DNA of 64,000 nucleotides, taken from Chrysemys picta bellii. Lineage: Eukaryota; Chordata; Testudines; Emydidae. Under the pieces are notes generated by a model. That model saw nothing but the letters and a program-made list of their open reading frames with translations. It did no database searches and was not told where the DNA came from. Within the stretch, counting starts at the first letter, position 1; each line of letters begins with the position of its first letter. Position numbers and translations under genes: made by a program. Positions 25,709 through 38,404 of the stretch are shown piece after piece. The stretch covers positions 237,626,394-237,690,393 of the forward strand of contig NC_088792.1 in assembly GCF_011386835.1 (NCBI RefSeq), read 5' to 3'.

Positions 25709-28010
25709 GTATAAGAAGTGAACTGTGATTTTAGTGTTTGGAGTTGCATAGTAGCTGTTTTTAAGGATTTTCCACTGGATAAAGAGATATGGTTTAAATA
25801 ATATTAACTGTAAAATCCACATGAAATTCAGAATTCACCTTCAACACAAACATCAGAAATATTGCAGAAAATAAACACATTCAATAAAAAGGAATATTTC
25901 TTCTTTTTTTAATATGATCATCTGAATTAACGGTATTGGGTTTTTTAAAAAATCTACCTTCTCATTATGATTATACAAAGACTTATTTTCTAAAAAAGAA
26001 TCATATTATGATGATTTATTTTATCATTCAAGAGTGTGCTTCACAAACATATAAAAGAGAGGTTCTTGCCCTGAACAGCTTAACATGTAAATAAAAATAA
26101 GTGATGTGTACAAAGGGAGAAATTAATAGCAAAGGAGGACAAAAAATGCAGTACAGGAGTTTGCTTTGGTGGTTTTGCATGTGTCTTGGTGGAGGGTTTG
26201 TTCTCTGGATTATAGTTAAGGAGTTTTCGTGCTTTTGTTTGGTGGGGTAGAAATGAGTCAAAGAGGGAAGAAGGCATGAAAAAGCGGGGGAAGGGTTGAG
26301 TATGCTGGCGAGTGAGGGGACAGAAGTGAACAGAAAGAGAAGAAAAGCAGATATGAGGGAGGAAGGGAATGTTTAAAAGGATAAGAGATGGAATGAGATG
26401 CATGGTGGCTTGGGAGGGTGAGGTTTGTCAGAAAATGGAGTTTGGGAATCTGAGATGTGACAGGATAACACTCACTTCTCTCAAATAAAAAATGTAAACG
26501 TAAAGTCCAGAGTTCTGTTGACATCTGGACATTGCTAGGGTGTGCAAAAACCTCACCACCAGCTTGCTGCCCGTGGTGCCATAGCTGGTGGGTGCTACAG
26601 AAGCTGGAGCTTTAAGGCTACTGCAGATCTTTTCCTGACAAGTGTGAGGTTCTGGGCTCTGGGATCCCCAGAAGGCTTTTGGCTGATGGAGTGAGGGTGG
26701 AGCAGGGACCAATCATTGCAGGCTTTGACTCACTGTCAGTTTTGCTGGGGAGTGGAGATCCAGGGGCTGAGGCTTTAAGATACTCCCTCAAAGTTCTGCT
26801 GCTGTTTCCGCGTGGCAGGAGTCTGCTGGGACCTTGTGCTGATCTATCACTCTGCTTCCTGCTATGCTGCTGCCAGAAGGGGACCAATAATGACAGGTAT
26901 CTGCTGTATTCTGAGTAGCACAATGTGTAGATTTCTATGCATGAATATGTCTTATTTACAGTACTTATTTACAGTACTCCTTCAATCACAGGATGTGACT
27001 GCAGATTGATTAGACATACTAAGGATTCTGGGCATACTTATACAGCCTGTGTTGAAGCATGTGCCGGTGCAACTTCACTGCTTAGGGATCCAGGCTAGCT
27101 GGATTAAAGCCAGCTCGGGTATTTCTACTCGAACCTCAGTCATGCCCCATGAATGCAATATAGACATACCTTTTTGTTCATTAAACTCAAATTTTATTCT
27201 GTTCTCGAGTGAACCTCACTTCTTGCCCAAGTAACCCTAGAAACTCCAGGTGTATGCATTCAAAAAGTATTTGAACACTCAAATGAAACCCTAGCTATAA
27301 GTCAAGGAGAAGATATGCTTTTCATTGTAGTCTGCAAGTGGCAAAGGAACTTGTATCTTCATTTTTATTTAAGATTCATTATATACTGCTGCTCTAAAAA
27401 TATAAATGAATACATGCCATCAAAACCTTTGAGTAAATACATTTTAACTTTAATTTCCTAATAAATATGTATGTTTTAATATTTATGATGTATTTTTGGT
27501 ATAACTTTTGTGGTAATAAAAGTATCAGTAAATGCTTCCTATTATAATATTTGGCCTGTTTAGAAAAGTTTTTTAATGTTCGGGTTATTTTGTGTGGGGG
27601 GAGGGGGAGGGCTGTGGAATTTATCTAAACATAAATATTGAGTGAAAGCCATACTCCTGGACTATATGCAGTTGCACATTATAGTACTAAAACTATGAAT
27701 GTACCATAGCATACCTACATTTATAAATATTGGATCCCCTTTTCTCTGAGACAAATCATGTTTCTTTTGCTATTGGATGCAACCAGTCCCATTAAGCTTT
27801 TAGTCTAACCAACTTTGATCTTTCAGAAGCAACGCATCTTGGAGGTATAGATGGAAGAGTTTGTCATTTCTATGTCATCTTTCCTTCTTGCAAGGAGTTC
27901 AATAGAAAGGACTTTACAGTTTGAATATGAGAACTTTTGGCCCATTTGAATCCATTCAAATGGAACTTTTAACTTCCAGACATAAATATTGCTTAGTTAC
28001 AGAAGATCAT
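25709..28010 (+). other. Intron sequence, no named elements
   Basis: Includes a purine-rich stretch at 26100-26500, which produces several long but meaningless minus-strand open frames. A splice-acceptor-like site at 27826 is followed by KQRILEV and a stop; it is too weak to call an exon. Confidence 0.4.
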
Positions 28011-28014
28011 AATA

Positions 28015-28740
28015 ATGTATAGATTTTTAAGCCCAAAAGGAACCATTGTGATAACCTAGTCTGACCTTCTGCATAACAAAGGCCATAAGATTTCTTTGAA
28101 TTAATGTTTACTTCAAGTCCAATAGCTGTGGTTAATCTAGTGCATATCTTTTAGAAAAACATCCAATTTTGATTTCAAAATTTCTAGTGATGGAGAATCC
28201 ATCACAGCCCTTGGTAAGACATCCCAATGGTTAGTTACTCTCACTATTAAAAAGTTGCACCTTATTTCTGGCCTGAATTTGTCTAGCTTCAACTTCCAAC
28301 CATCTTGTTTATACTGTAGTCTGATACATTGAAGAACCCTCTATTATCAATTTGTGGACCCCATATCAGTACCTCAAATAAACTTCTTAAGTTTCTCTTT
28401 GATTATCTAACTAGACTGAGCTCCTTGATACTCTCACCATAAGGCATGCTTTCCAATCCTTTAACCATCCCTGAGGTTCTTCTCTGAATCCTCTCCAGTT
28501 TTTTAACATCCTTCTAGAAGTATAAAATACAGCGTGAAAGGGTACTGAATACAGGGGTAATATAACTTCTCTTCTCTGACTCTATATTCCTGTTTATACA
28601 TCTAAGGATAGCATTAGACCTTATAGCCACAGTGTAGAACTTGGCGCTCATGTTCAGCTGATTATCAACTATGTCACCTAAATCCTTTTCAGAGTCACTT
28701 CTCTGAGGCTAGAGTCCCCCATCCTGTAAATACTTCACAA
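28015..28740 (-). mobile_element. CR1 LINE 3' end, minus strand
   Basis: The reverse complement carries the same tail as the 23-25 kb copy: the TGTGATAACCTAGTCTGACC segment near 28045 is the inverse of GGTCAGACTAG with the following TCACA. Further in, GATTCTCCATCAC and the VQRRA-equivalent region are visible on the minus strand. It is truncated at the 5' end near 28700. Confidence 0.75.
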
Positions 28741-28744
28741 AGGA

Positions 28745-30300
28745 GGCAGACCCCAGATCCCCAGGGACAGATGCCTTATTGCACAGTTGGTTGCAGGACC
28801 TACTTTATGCTTTTCCACCCTTACCATTACTGAGGAATTTGATCCAGAAAATAAGATGAGAACAAATGACAGTAATAGTGATAACTCCTCATTGGCCAAG
28901 GAGACCTTAGTTCTCAGACCTTATAGAGATGACATGGGAGCCCCCACTTCAGCTTCTGTGAACACCAGACATCATCTCATACGGTCCTCTTCTTCATCTG
29001 GACCCAAAATGGCTTCAACTCATAGCCTGACTATTGAGAGGGAAGTGCTGGAAGGTCTCTCTCTGTTCTCAAGAGTCATCCAGACATAGCTTTGGTCTAG
29101 AAAGATATTGATACTAAAAGCATACTCCTCTTTCTCTCTCTCTCTCTCTGATTCAGATTCAACAAATGGTGCCAAGGGCAAAATGCAAATACCAGAGATC
29201 CTGGAATTCCATCTACTTTGGATTTTCTCCAAGAAAGCATAGACAGAGGTTCCTTTCTGCAGGATCCTCAGACTCCCTGGGAGAGAATCCACAATTAGCC
29301 TGATTCCTTTGAGCAATTCAAGTGGAGGGGGGGGGGATAGCTCAGTGGTTTGAGCATTGGCCTGCTAAACCCAGGGTTGTGAGTTCAATTCTTGAGGGGG
29401 CTGCTTAGGGATCTGTGGCAAAATCAGTACTTGGTCCTACTAGTGAAGGCCAGAGGCTATACACAATGACTTTTTGGGGTCCCTTCCTGCTCTATGAGAT
29501 AGGTATATCACTCTTCCAAAAATGGGACCTTCTGCTAGTTTTGATGGCCCTGATAAGCCATCCCTTCAGTGTTGGCTTTTTATTTATCCATTAAGAGTGT
29601 TTCTTGGTAGCTGTCAGGTCTGCCAGGTGAGTGTCGGAGCTGGCAGCCCTATGTATATGAGAGCCTTACTGTGTGTGCCATGAAGACAAGTGGTGCTCAG
29701 GACACCAGAATCCTTTCTTCTTAAGGTAAGTTGCTCCTTCCACACTTTCCAAGAGGTTGTGCTTTCTTCACTCTGTCCAAAACTACAACATCCAACTGAA
29801 AAGGGGTGGCATGCCTTAGATGTCAGAATAGCATTGAAAATCTATTTCAAGTGTACAGACTCCACAAGAAGATTGAGCTCCCTATTTGTGTCCTTTCACC
29901 CAAAGAGACAGGGACTCAGAGCTTCCAAGTCCTCCATCACTACATGGATTAAACAATGTATCATGGGAGCCTACAAATCATCAGGAGTTCCTGTCCTGGA
30001 AGGGATCAAGGCACACTCCATGAGATCCTTAGCCACCTCAGGGGTGGAACAAGGAAGTGTGTCTACTTGAGAAGTTTGCAAAGCGGCCACTTGGTCTACA
30101 GCTAACACCTTTATTAAACCCTACAAGGTGGACCTTCTATCTTCTGTAGAGGTCTCCTTTGTCAGCAAGGTACTGCAGGTGGCATCCCAGAAATAATATA
30201 GTTCTTTGAGCGAGCTCATAAAAAGGGGGGGTATTTATTTACCAAACTCTTGTTTTCATAACTTTCCCTTTATTTGTTCACTGCTCACTATTTCCCAGAT
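28745..30300 (+). mobile_element. DIRS retrotransposon remnant with tyrosine-recombinase end
   Basis: At 28787-29089 the frame resembles the end of the DIRS polymerase/RNase H region (LYAFPPL-like start, then VLRPYRDDMGA and SRVIQT). After a SINE insertion (29325-29515) the reading resumes at 29690-30170 with AHSMRSLATSGVEQGSVS, a stop, and EVCKAATWSTANTFIKPY. That matches the C-terminal tyrosine-recombinase motif of DIRS elements (His-x-x-Arg, then the CKAATW block). This distinguishes it from ordinary LTR elements. It is broken by stops and is inactive. Confidence 0.7.
29325..29515 (+). mobile_element. Cry-type tRNA-derived SINE, copy 1
   Basis: A run of G leads into GATAGCTCAGTGGTTTGAGC, which holds a pol III A-box (TAGCTCAGTGG). 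A B-box-like GAGTTCAATTC follows at 29381-29391. The tRNA-like head continues as in the turtle Cry/PolIII SINE family. It is inserted in the DIRS remnant, so it is younger than that copy. The tail is decayed (GTCCCTTCCTGCTCTATGA). Confidence 0.8.
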
Positions 30301-32142
30301 GTCCAGATTTGTGGGAGATGCTGGGCTCCAGAATAAGAACATTTCTTGATGATGATTTCCTTTCTTCTAGCAACGGCCCCCACAATTCTACCCACTCTAG
30401 ATGGCTAATGAACACCAGAAATTAAGTGGAATCATTACCATCGGATCGGATTTCATGGGTTATATGTACATAGTTATTTTATTGTCTCCGGAATATTTTG
30501 GTAATAGTGGTATGCAAGTTTTACAGCTGGGAATAACTCATTTGGCAGCAAGCTGGAGCAGAGAGGGTGTGGCCAGAGCGTGCTGAGCCAAAATGCTGAT
30601 CTGTCTCCATGAAGCTGCAGAGAGGAGAGCAGCCCAGACTGTGGGAGATACTGCTAGCGGAAAGGAAATTATCAATAAGGAATTCTCTGTTTACACTATT
30701 TAGAATCTACATCTTCAAATATTTTATATGTCTACATTTCCCTTAAGAACTTTAGCATCTTAGCATTCCTCTAGAACTTTTTTCTTCCAGAATAGGTGAG
30801 GGGAATCTGTGGAAAGATACATGCAATTTCCTTATGTGTAAATGAAAGTTTCTAAAAGTACTGTTGCATAGTTACATGTTCATACCTCCACTATTTCTCC
30901 TGTCATATTGAGTACCCTTTTTGCTTATCCTCTAGTTTAGAACTTAAGTCCATGTTAACTGGAACATGGAGAATCTGATGCATTTTGTAAATTCATGCAT
31001 CTTGATTTTTGACTAGCGGTTCAAATGGAGTTTCCAGAAAAATCTAGAAGTTAAGAGAACACTCCTTACTTATACAACAGTAATCACAAAACCCAAGCAT
31101 GTTGATTTATAAAGAATACTACCATGAAAAATCTGTACTTAGATATTTAATTTACCTAGTTGTGAGAGATGATGCAAGGATGTTAGAAGCCCCTTTGACA
31201 AAATTGTGTTTAGGCCCCCACAAAACTCAGGTGTGCACCATTCTGACCTTCTTCCCTTGTTCTAGGCCTGGAGATCTGGCCAGCATATGAGTGTAACTTA
31301 CACATATCTTTGCAAACACCTCAGATCAAAGGTGAGATCTAGTGACCATACAGCTGAGGAAGTGGTTTCAGAAACCATCTGTATGAATTGTCTAATTGCT
31401 ATACATAATTTTCATATTCCTAGAAACTTGGATAAAAATAGATGGTGGTCAGTCTTTTCTTTGGAAAAAAGTCTCCTTCTTATAAAAACATAATGTAAAT
31501 TGTTCTGCTGCTTCATTTTCTGACTTTGAGAAATTCTCCAATACAATTTAGAACAACTGTGACAAAAATCTTCATAATTTTTCTGCTGGCTTTTGTTTTT
31601 TGGGGGAAAGAGAAAGTATTTTATACCTTTTGTCACATAAGAGAACACTGGAGTTGCATTGAGTCTGTACTGTTTGGTGATGAAGAGAGACATTGATGCT
31701 AGCTTAGTTTACTCTAAACCTAATATGTTAACGGAAAAGTCTGGAAAAATCTTGAAATATGGATAGCAAAATATTTGTATGCGCAACATTAAAGTACCTG
31801 AGCTATAAATGAAAACCCAACCTTTTATTCATCAATGTTCACATTTACTGCCAAAGGCAAGTTAGAATTTCTCAAATACATGTTTTTTTATTAAAAACGG
31901 GAAAGAGGGTAACATAACTTATTAATATGTAAACACAGTTTTGTATACAGAAGAAATTGTACATTTAAGGCATTAGATCAGAAATTACAAAGTATGATCT
32001 TATGTGCATTTTATTTTTTGGACTTATATTTTTGCTTTTGCTCATTAGGCAATAGGTAAATGGCCTTCCTTGAAGAAGAGCTGATAATGGCCACTGAGAT
32101 TTGCTGCAAGCATTGATTTAATTTTTCTTCTTTTGTTCAAAG
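30301..32142 (+). other. Intron sequence, no named elements
   Basis: AT-rich sequence between the DIRS remnant and exon I. Only short random open frames are seen. Confidence 0.4.
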
Positions 32143-32306
32143 GTTGAGTTTTATGATGAAACATTAGCAAAGCTGCAGAAGGAGCTGAAGCAATCAAAAG
32201 AACAGCTCATACAATGTACTAAAAATCTGTATTCTACAGAACAGAATATTCAGGCTTTAAACATGGAAATAAGTTTATAGGAAAGAAATCAGAGTCCATT
32301 GACAAG
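32143..32306 (+). pseudogene. Coiled-coil gene exon I with in-frame stop
   Basis: The exon follows TTTTGTTCAAAG and ends GACAAG|GTAATA. It reads VEFYDETLAKLQKELKQSKE, then QLIQCTKNLYSTEQNIQALN and MEISL, a stop (TAG, 32278-32280), and ERNQSPLTR. It is strongly coiled-coil. The start is phase 0, but exon H ends in phase 1, so at least one exon between them has been lost or missed. The stop is a sixth independent lesion in the gene. Confidence 0.62.
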
Positions 32307-35300
32307 GTAATATTCTCTTATAAAAACTGTATTTTTCATCCTGCAATATCTTATCTCTTTAAAATAGTAAATGCTATACACTGTCAATATAAAATGTTTA
32401 AATAACTGCTAATTCTAGGCATCAGGAATAAAATATACATTTTGGTATAAAGAACAGTTAGTAAAAAATATTCTTCTTTTTCTGCCGGGAATGAATATCT
32501 ATGAAGCAATTCACATTATTGGGTTACAGATCCTCACATTTGTGACCTCAGAAGCTGATTAAATATTTGATCAAATTAAAAACCTCTAATGATGTTTTTC
32601 TTTGGTTGGTGTCCCCAGTTTGATGGATTTGCAGATAGGTGCCTGGCAGACCCAGTGTTCCAAATGTCATCTCTCCCTTTTCCTCTCCATTCTCTCTCTC
32701 TCTCGACCTCTTCTTTCTCTGATCATTTTTCTTCCTTATTTTTAATGTTTTGGGGGTTGGGGTGGATTGGTTGTTTTTTACTTTCTACTTTATTGTTTTG
32801 GGTTTAGATTTTATGTTTTTCTCCTTCTCCAGTGAATCCCACCCCTCAACAAGGCTACATGCTGTTCTATGTATCAGAGTGGAGTGGCTCTGTAGGGGCA
32901 AGCCACATGTGTATCCAGGGTTGAATTACAGGAGGGGGGAGTTGAGAAGCTTGGGTGATTAGTCTGCTTCTTGAGCCTTCAATCTGGTACATGTTAATTG
33001 CTCTCATGGCCAGCTGCATTAAGCAACAACATGAAAGTGGGTATGGCTATTGGTTTAGCTTTCACTGAACCACTTGTTGCTTTACCTACAGCTACAGGAA
33101 TATATCTGTAGTTTGGGGTGGGCAGATTTGAGATCTTGCTGTTTTCCCCTTTCCCCCCCACCCTATCTCTCATTACTGTATGGAATAGCTGACCATCCAA
33201 AGGAAAAGACCATCCCACTGGCTGGAAACACTGTCCTAATGAGACAGTTTTAGCATATTTCTTAAGATGTGTATATAGCTCACTGTCACCTCTTAACTAG
33301 TTTAATTAATTATTTAGGGTGAGTTCTTGGTCCTCCTCTTTCCCCACTCCTCTGTGCCTTTCATCAGCATCCTCCTCCCTGCCATGTGCTTCCCCTACCC
33401 GCAGTTGTCTTCTGTTGAGTTGTCTTCTTGCCAGGATGTTTAAAATACTTTTCTGCACTGGCTCACTCACATCACTGGCAGTGGTGTGGATGTGCACTGT
33501 ACAAGCTTCTAGTCCATGTAAGATCTGGGCTGTTGGTCTGCCTCCAGAGGCAAAGAATAGAGTGGTTGTCTGACCGTGGGCCTATGTCTGTGAAAGCTGA
33601 ACACTGCAAGAAAAAGAAAACTGTGTTGGACCACTGGTAGCATCTTTGTAGGTTAGACATCAGTGAAGAATGGAGAGAGAGAAGGCGGGAATAAAAGGAG
33701 GCAAGGGAAGAGAAGGCCTACTGTTTCTTCCACTGTAAACAAAGATCTCTGAATACTCTCACTAAGGTGGCCTACCTGGCTCTTTTCAAAACAACTCAAG
33801 CCCAATGTCTTGCTTTGCACAGAGAAGATTAGACTTGTGCCCTCTTACTGCTTAGCCACAGTCTTCTGTGTAAGTACAAGTCAACGGTCACCGACTCTTT
33901 TGTCTGAGGGCAGATCAGAGCAGTGGTATCAGAATGTGGAGCACATGACACCAAAAATTTAGTAAGCCCCATTGCCACTATGTTTCTGCATAGCCTTTAA
34001 ACACTTAATTCCATTTCTCTTAGATGGATGAAAAGAGTTTGCAAATTTTGTTGGCTGTTCAGCTTCAGAGAAATACTTTATGCATTCTGATAATTATTTT
34101 AATAATACTACAGCATTCTTGTTTGTGAAAATTGTCTCTCTCGTAAATTATAATACACATTTTATAATGTGTATGTTTATACTTTATCTCTTGTTTAAAG
34201 ATGCCATTTCTTTTCTGAACTTTCAAAGAATACATTCTGAACATTCAAAGAAAATAGAAGGAAGCCATCAGCAGAATGATCTAAGCCAGGATACTCTGTT
34301 CCTTATTAACTGAACCCCAGATCTTCTTTTTTATTTTTCCTCTGGTGTTGAGTTATCATCATCCTGGGATAAAAGTTTTGAAATAAAACTATTTAAAAAA
34401 AATCCCTCTTCAAATACAGTTTTGGGTATTTGAAAGGACCTTCTCCCATACAATTTTTATCTTCCTCTCATTATTATCATTATTCACTATGAATTTGCCA
34501 CTCTTCATTCTGTACTCTGCCCTGATACCTGTTCTAGGTCCTAATACGTTGCTACATATTTGTAAGTTGAATAATTTAAGTAGTGTTAAAATAGATTTAA
34601 TTGCTGTCAGAAAAAAAATCAAACCTCAGTTTTGCAGATGCCCGAGATGACTAAATGATTTTGTACGCCCACCTGTAAATCCCTCCCTCACAAAGTTCAC
34701 AGCAAAGTTCCACTGGACTTTTTCAACTACACCACAGGAGAATCACAGCGTATTCAAGAAAAGAAACTCTCAATTGGTCATAAAGGAAAATATATGTATT
34801 TATATTGGAATTCAGTTTTAATGATCACTGTTTACGGTTATTTCTCTGTATTGAACAAAAGGTACTTTAAAACCTTTTCCCCATTTATGCCAAGGTATTT
34901 GCCCCTCACTTAAACTAATCAGTAGGTATTTGATCATAAGGAACAGATCTGAAGTGATTTTTTTCATTATTTTCAAAGGAAGGAAAAATATTTTACATTT
35001 TGAGGGGTACTTGGTTGCAGGTAAAGAATGCACAGCTTGTTCAGAAAGTCAATTTTCTTACTTCCCTGCTTTGGCATTAAAATATTTAGTATAATATTTG
35101 TTATATCCTTGCAAGACTAAATTTTTTCTTATATTAATTGATCTGATTTTTAAAGTTTATGGTTTTATGGTAAAGTATATAGTGATCATTCAGGTGTATT
35201 GATCAAAACAAGGACTACACAAATTGTTCTTTACTGTAAAATTCCATTTGTATTTCTACAATCTTTCTTGGGTCACTTCCCAAAAGCATGTTCAATTTAA

Positions 35301-36746
35301 ATGAAATGGAAATATTCCCTTTGAAAGACCATTTGACTCGTGACATATCTTACTATGCTAGTTTTGACCATTGTTAAAACGGCATAAAACTCACAGTGAA
35401 GGGTCTATGGCAACCTCCTTGATTCGGACTTCACATAAACATACCCAACATTCTGGCATTTTATTCAATGTCCAGAGGAACCTCATCTGATTTCAGGACT
35501 TTGAAATTTTCTCAACTCAATGGGTAAAAGTATTACACAATTTTAAATAACAAATAATATTCATTTCAGAATAACATATAATAATATGCAGTTTAATGAA
35601 GTGTTTCAGGAGCTAAGAATGAGGTCATAATATAGTCCTTTGATCTGTTCTTGATCTAGAATTCTTGTTGTAACCTCTTCCTTCAGTTCCTGCAACTCTT
35701 CACTAGGCTGGTCAAAAAAACTCCAAACAATATATGTTGCATTTTCATCAAATATACTTTATAAAGCTAAATTAAAACTTAGCACTTCTCTTAGGTGTAT
35801 CAATTAACACAGTTTAAACAAGTTAGCCTTTTCAAAATAAAATGAAAATATGTGGTTCTAGAAAAAATAGCAAAGCTTTTGTAAACCATTGGGCATTTGG
35901 AGTTTTGAGAAGCTCTTTGTAACAGTGTTGTTTTTTTTCCCCATTTGTTCCCTCTTTACTCAGCATCTCTTATTCTCCAGTTCTTCAGGCATCCTTTCTG
36001 GGTTCTCAGATGAATCCGCTTTTTCCCTGGCCCTTCCTTGAATAGTTCTGATCCCTAGCCTCCTCCAGGTGAATCAATGGCAATGAAATCCCTAGTGTTT
36101 CCCGTAGTTTCCAAGTTATCTGATCTCTTCTGTCATTGGCTTTATTTTGCTAGCTGGGTATTCACCATATCTCCGGTAGTCAATTGCTCTCCTATCTCTT
36201 CTTATCTCTTAATTGTTCCCTGATATATCCCTCCATTCACTGGTTCTTCTCAGCTTTCCTCTCTGGTCTGCAGCTCTGATAAATTCAGTTTTATTTTAAA
36301 AGATTGACTACAACTGGCATTTCTTATCCTAGTCTTGTTCTTGGGTCTGTTCTTGATTTAGAATTCTAGCTGTAAACTCTTCCTTGGGATATCAAATACA
36401 TAGGTGTCACAAAAAGAAAGATAGAGGGGGCACAATTTGTTTCTTTTTCCCTTTTCCTCTATATATCTATAAATATTGATTCAATTTTTAAAGGGGCAGA
36501 CATTCTTTACATCCATTACTTTTCATTTCAATTGAATTTGTGTTGACCTCTCTGTGAAAAGTGTGCTTAAATCACGCAATTCACCATATTCACACAATTC
36601 ACCAATTATATAGCCATATGTGAATAAGATCACAAATTAACATGCAAATATCATTGATAGGTCAACATCCTGTACCCAACTGGGAAAAAAAAAACAAAAA
36701 ACAGAATCCCTCCTCCTATGGAATTAAAACATTCAATGGAAAAATC
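32307..36746 (+). other. Unassigned sequence downstream of exon I
   Basis: About 4.4 kb without a recognisable gene. It contains a pyrimidine-rich block at 32670-32850 and 33320-33380, and a 40-bp direct repeat pair at 35644-35683 and 36346-36385 with 36 of 40 matches. No mobile element could be named. Confidence 0.4.
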
Positions 36747-36754
36747 ATAAATGG

Positions 36755-36928
36755 GGGAGGGATAGCTCAATGGTTTGAGCATTGGCCTGATAAACCTAGG
36801 GTTGTGAGCTCAATCCTTCAGGGGGCCATTTAGGGAACTGGGGCAAAAAACTGTCTGGGGATTGGTCCTGCTTTGAGCAGGGGGTTGGATTAGGTGACCT
36901 CCTGAGGTCCCTTCTAACCTTGGTATTC
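36755..36928 (+). mobile_element. Cry-type tRNA-derived SINE, copy 2, with target duplication
   Basis: The head GATAGCTCAATGGTTTGAGC carries the A-box and GTTGTGAGCTCAATCC the B-box region. The tail TTTGAGCAGGGGGTTGG with TAGGTGACCTCCTGAGG shares the CR1 3' end seen at 21500-21560. TAAATGG occurs just before (36748-36754) and after (36929-36935) the element, giving a 7-bp target duplication. Shared 3' ends are the classic sign that a LINE, here CR1, mobilises the SINE. Confidence 0.88.
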
Positions 36929-36935
36929 TAAATGG

Positions 36936-37664
36936 GGTCTCCTTAAATGAGTGGTAGCTATCTAAAAAAATTAATAAGTCAAAGAGCACTCAAGTACTTA
37001 GAACAACACCTCCCTAAATACCAGTAAAACTCAGTCTGTGTAAATGTGTGTGTGTCTGCATTCCACATACTGTATATAAACAATTAGTATTATATTTATT
37101 ACTTTTGGATGAATATAAATGAAATTCTGGAAAAACATTAGCCCATATGATACATCTGTCAAATATTCATTGTGAACAAATACTTCTTATTGTCAGAATC
37201 ATGGAGGTACTTGCTCTGATGTAAGCATGATTGGTCTTTTTACCTCTTCCAATTTGGATAGCACTTTTCCTGCATTACTTGGCAATGTTTGTTCACCACA
37301 TCTAACCTTTTGAACATGGACTTCTGCAGGACTGATAGCGCTCATTTGTCATAGACTATTTTTGCACTGATAAGTAAATCTTGAGTGCCCTTTTCTGGAT
37401 TGCTGAAGTTATAGCCATTTATTTTGCACAATTACCACTTTATATAATCTATCTATTATTCTTGTAGGGTATCTATCATTGTGGTATCTAAGCACTATAC
37501 AACAATTAGAGATAGCACTTATTGTGTCCTAAATGGCAATATTTTCACCTTCCTTTGTTCCTAGTGTACATGTTTACATATTTATTATTTATTTTGTTTT
37601 CTCTTCTTTCTTTGGCTCTCCAATCTCCCCACTTTTTTTAGAATTAGGATGTTCCATTACAGAG
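36936..37664 (+). other. Unassigned sequence
   Basis: AT-rich, no gene or named repeat. Confidence 0.4.
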
Positions 37665-38404
37665 GGAAGACATAGTTAAGAGCTTATAGTCAGTTTAACT
37701 TCAGTACGCAGAAAGATAATGGAGCAAATATTTAAGCAATCCATTTGCAGATACCTAGAAGATAATAAGGTGATAAGTAACAGTCAACATGGATTTATTA
37801 AGAACAAATCCTGTCAAACCAACCTAATAGCTTTCTTTGACAGGGTCACAAGCCTTGTGAATGGGGGAAGTGGTAGATGTGGTATATATTGATTTTAGTA
37901 AGACTTTTGATACTGTCTAGCATGACCTTCTCATAAACAAATTAGGGAAAAACAACCTACATGGAGCTACTATAAGGTGAGTGCATAACTGGTTGGAAAA
38001 CTGTTCCCAGAAAGTAGTTAAGAGTGGTTCACAGTCAAGCTGGAAGGACATATCAAGTGGGATTTTACAGGGATCAATTCTGGGTTTGATCTGTTCAATA
38101 TAATCATCAATGATTTAGTTAATGGCAAAGAGAGTACACTTTTAAAGTTTGCAGATGATACCAAGAAGAGTTGCAAGTGCTTTGGAGAATAGGATTATAA
38201 TTCAGAATGATCTGGACAAACTGGAGAAATGGTCTGAAGTAAAAAGGATGAAATAAGGACAAATGCAAAATTCTCCACTTAGGTAGGAACAATCAGATGC
38301 ACACATACAAAATGGGAAATGACTCCCTAGGAAGGAGAACTGCAGAAAAGGAGATGCACATCATAGTGGACCACAAGCTAAATATGAGTCAATAGTGTAA
38401 CACT

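Noticed and set aside
26028..26524. Overlapping minus-strand open frames rich in Ser, Phe and Pro
   Set aside because: They are caused by a purine-rich plus strand and have no domain or splice context.
27827..27930. Acceptor-like TTGATCTTTCAG followed by KQRILEV as a missing exon between exons H and I
   Set aside because: An in-frame stop follows after seven residues, the phase does not bridge exons H and I cleanly, and no donor is evident.
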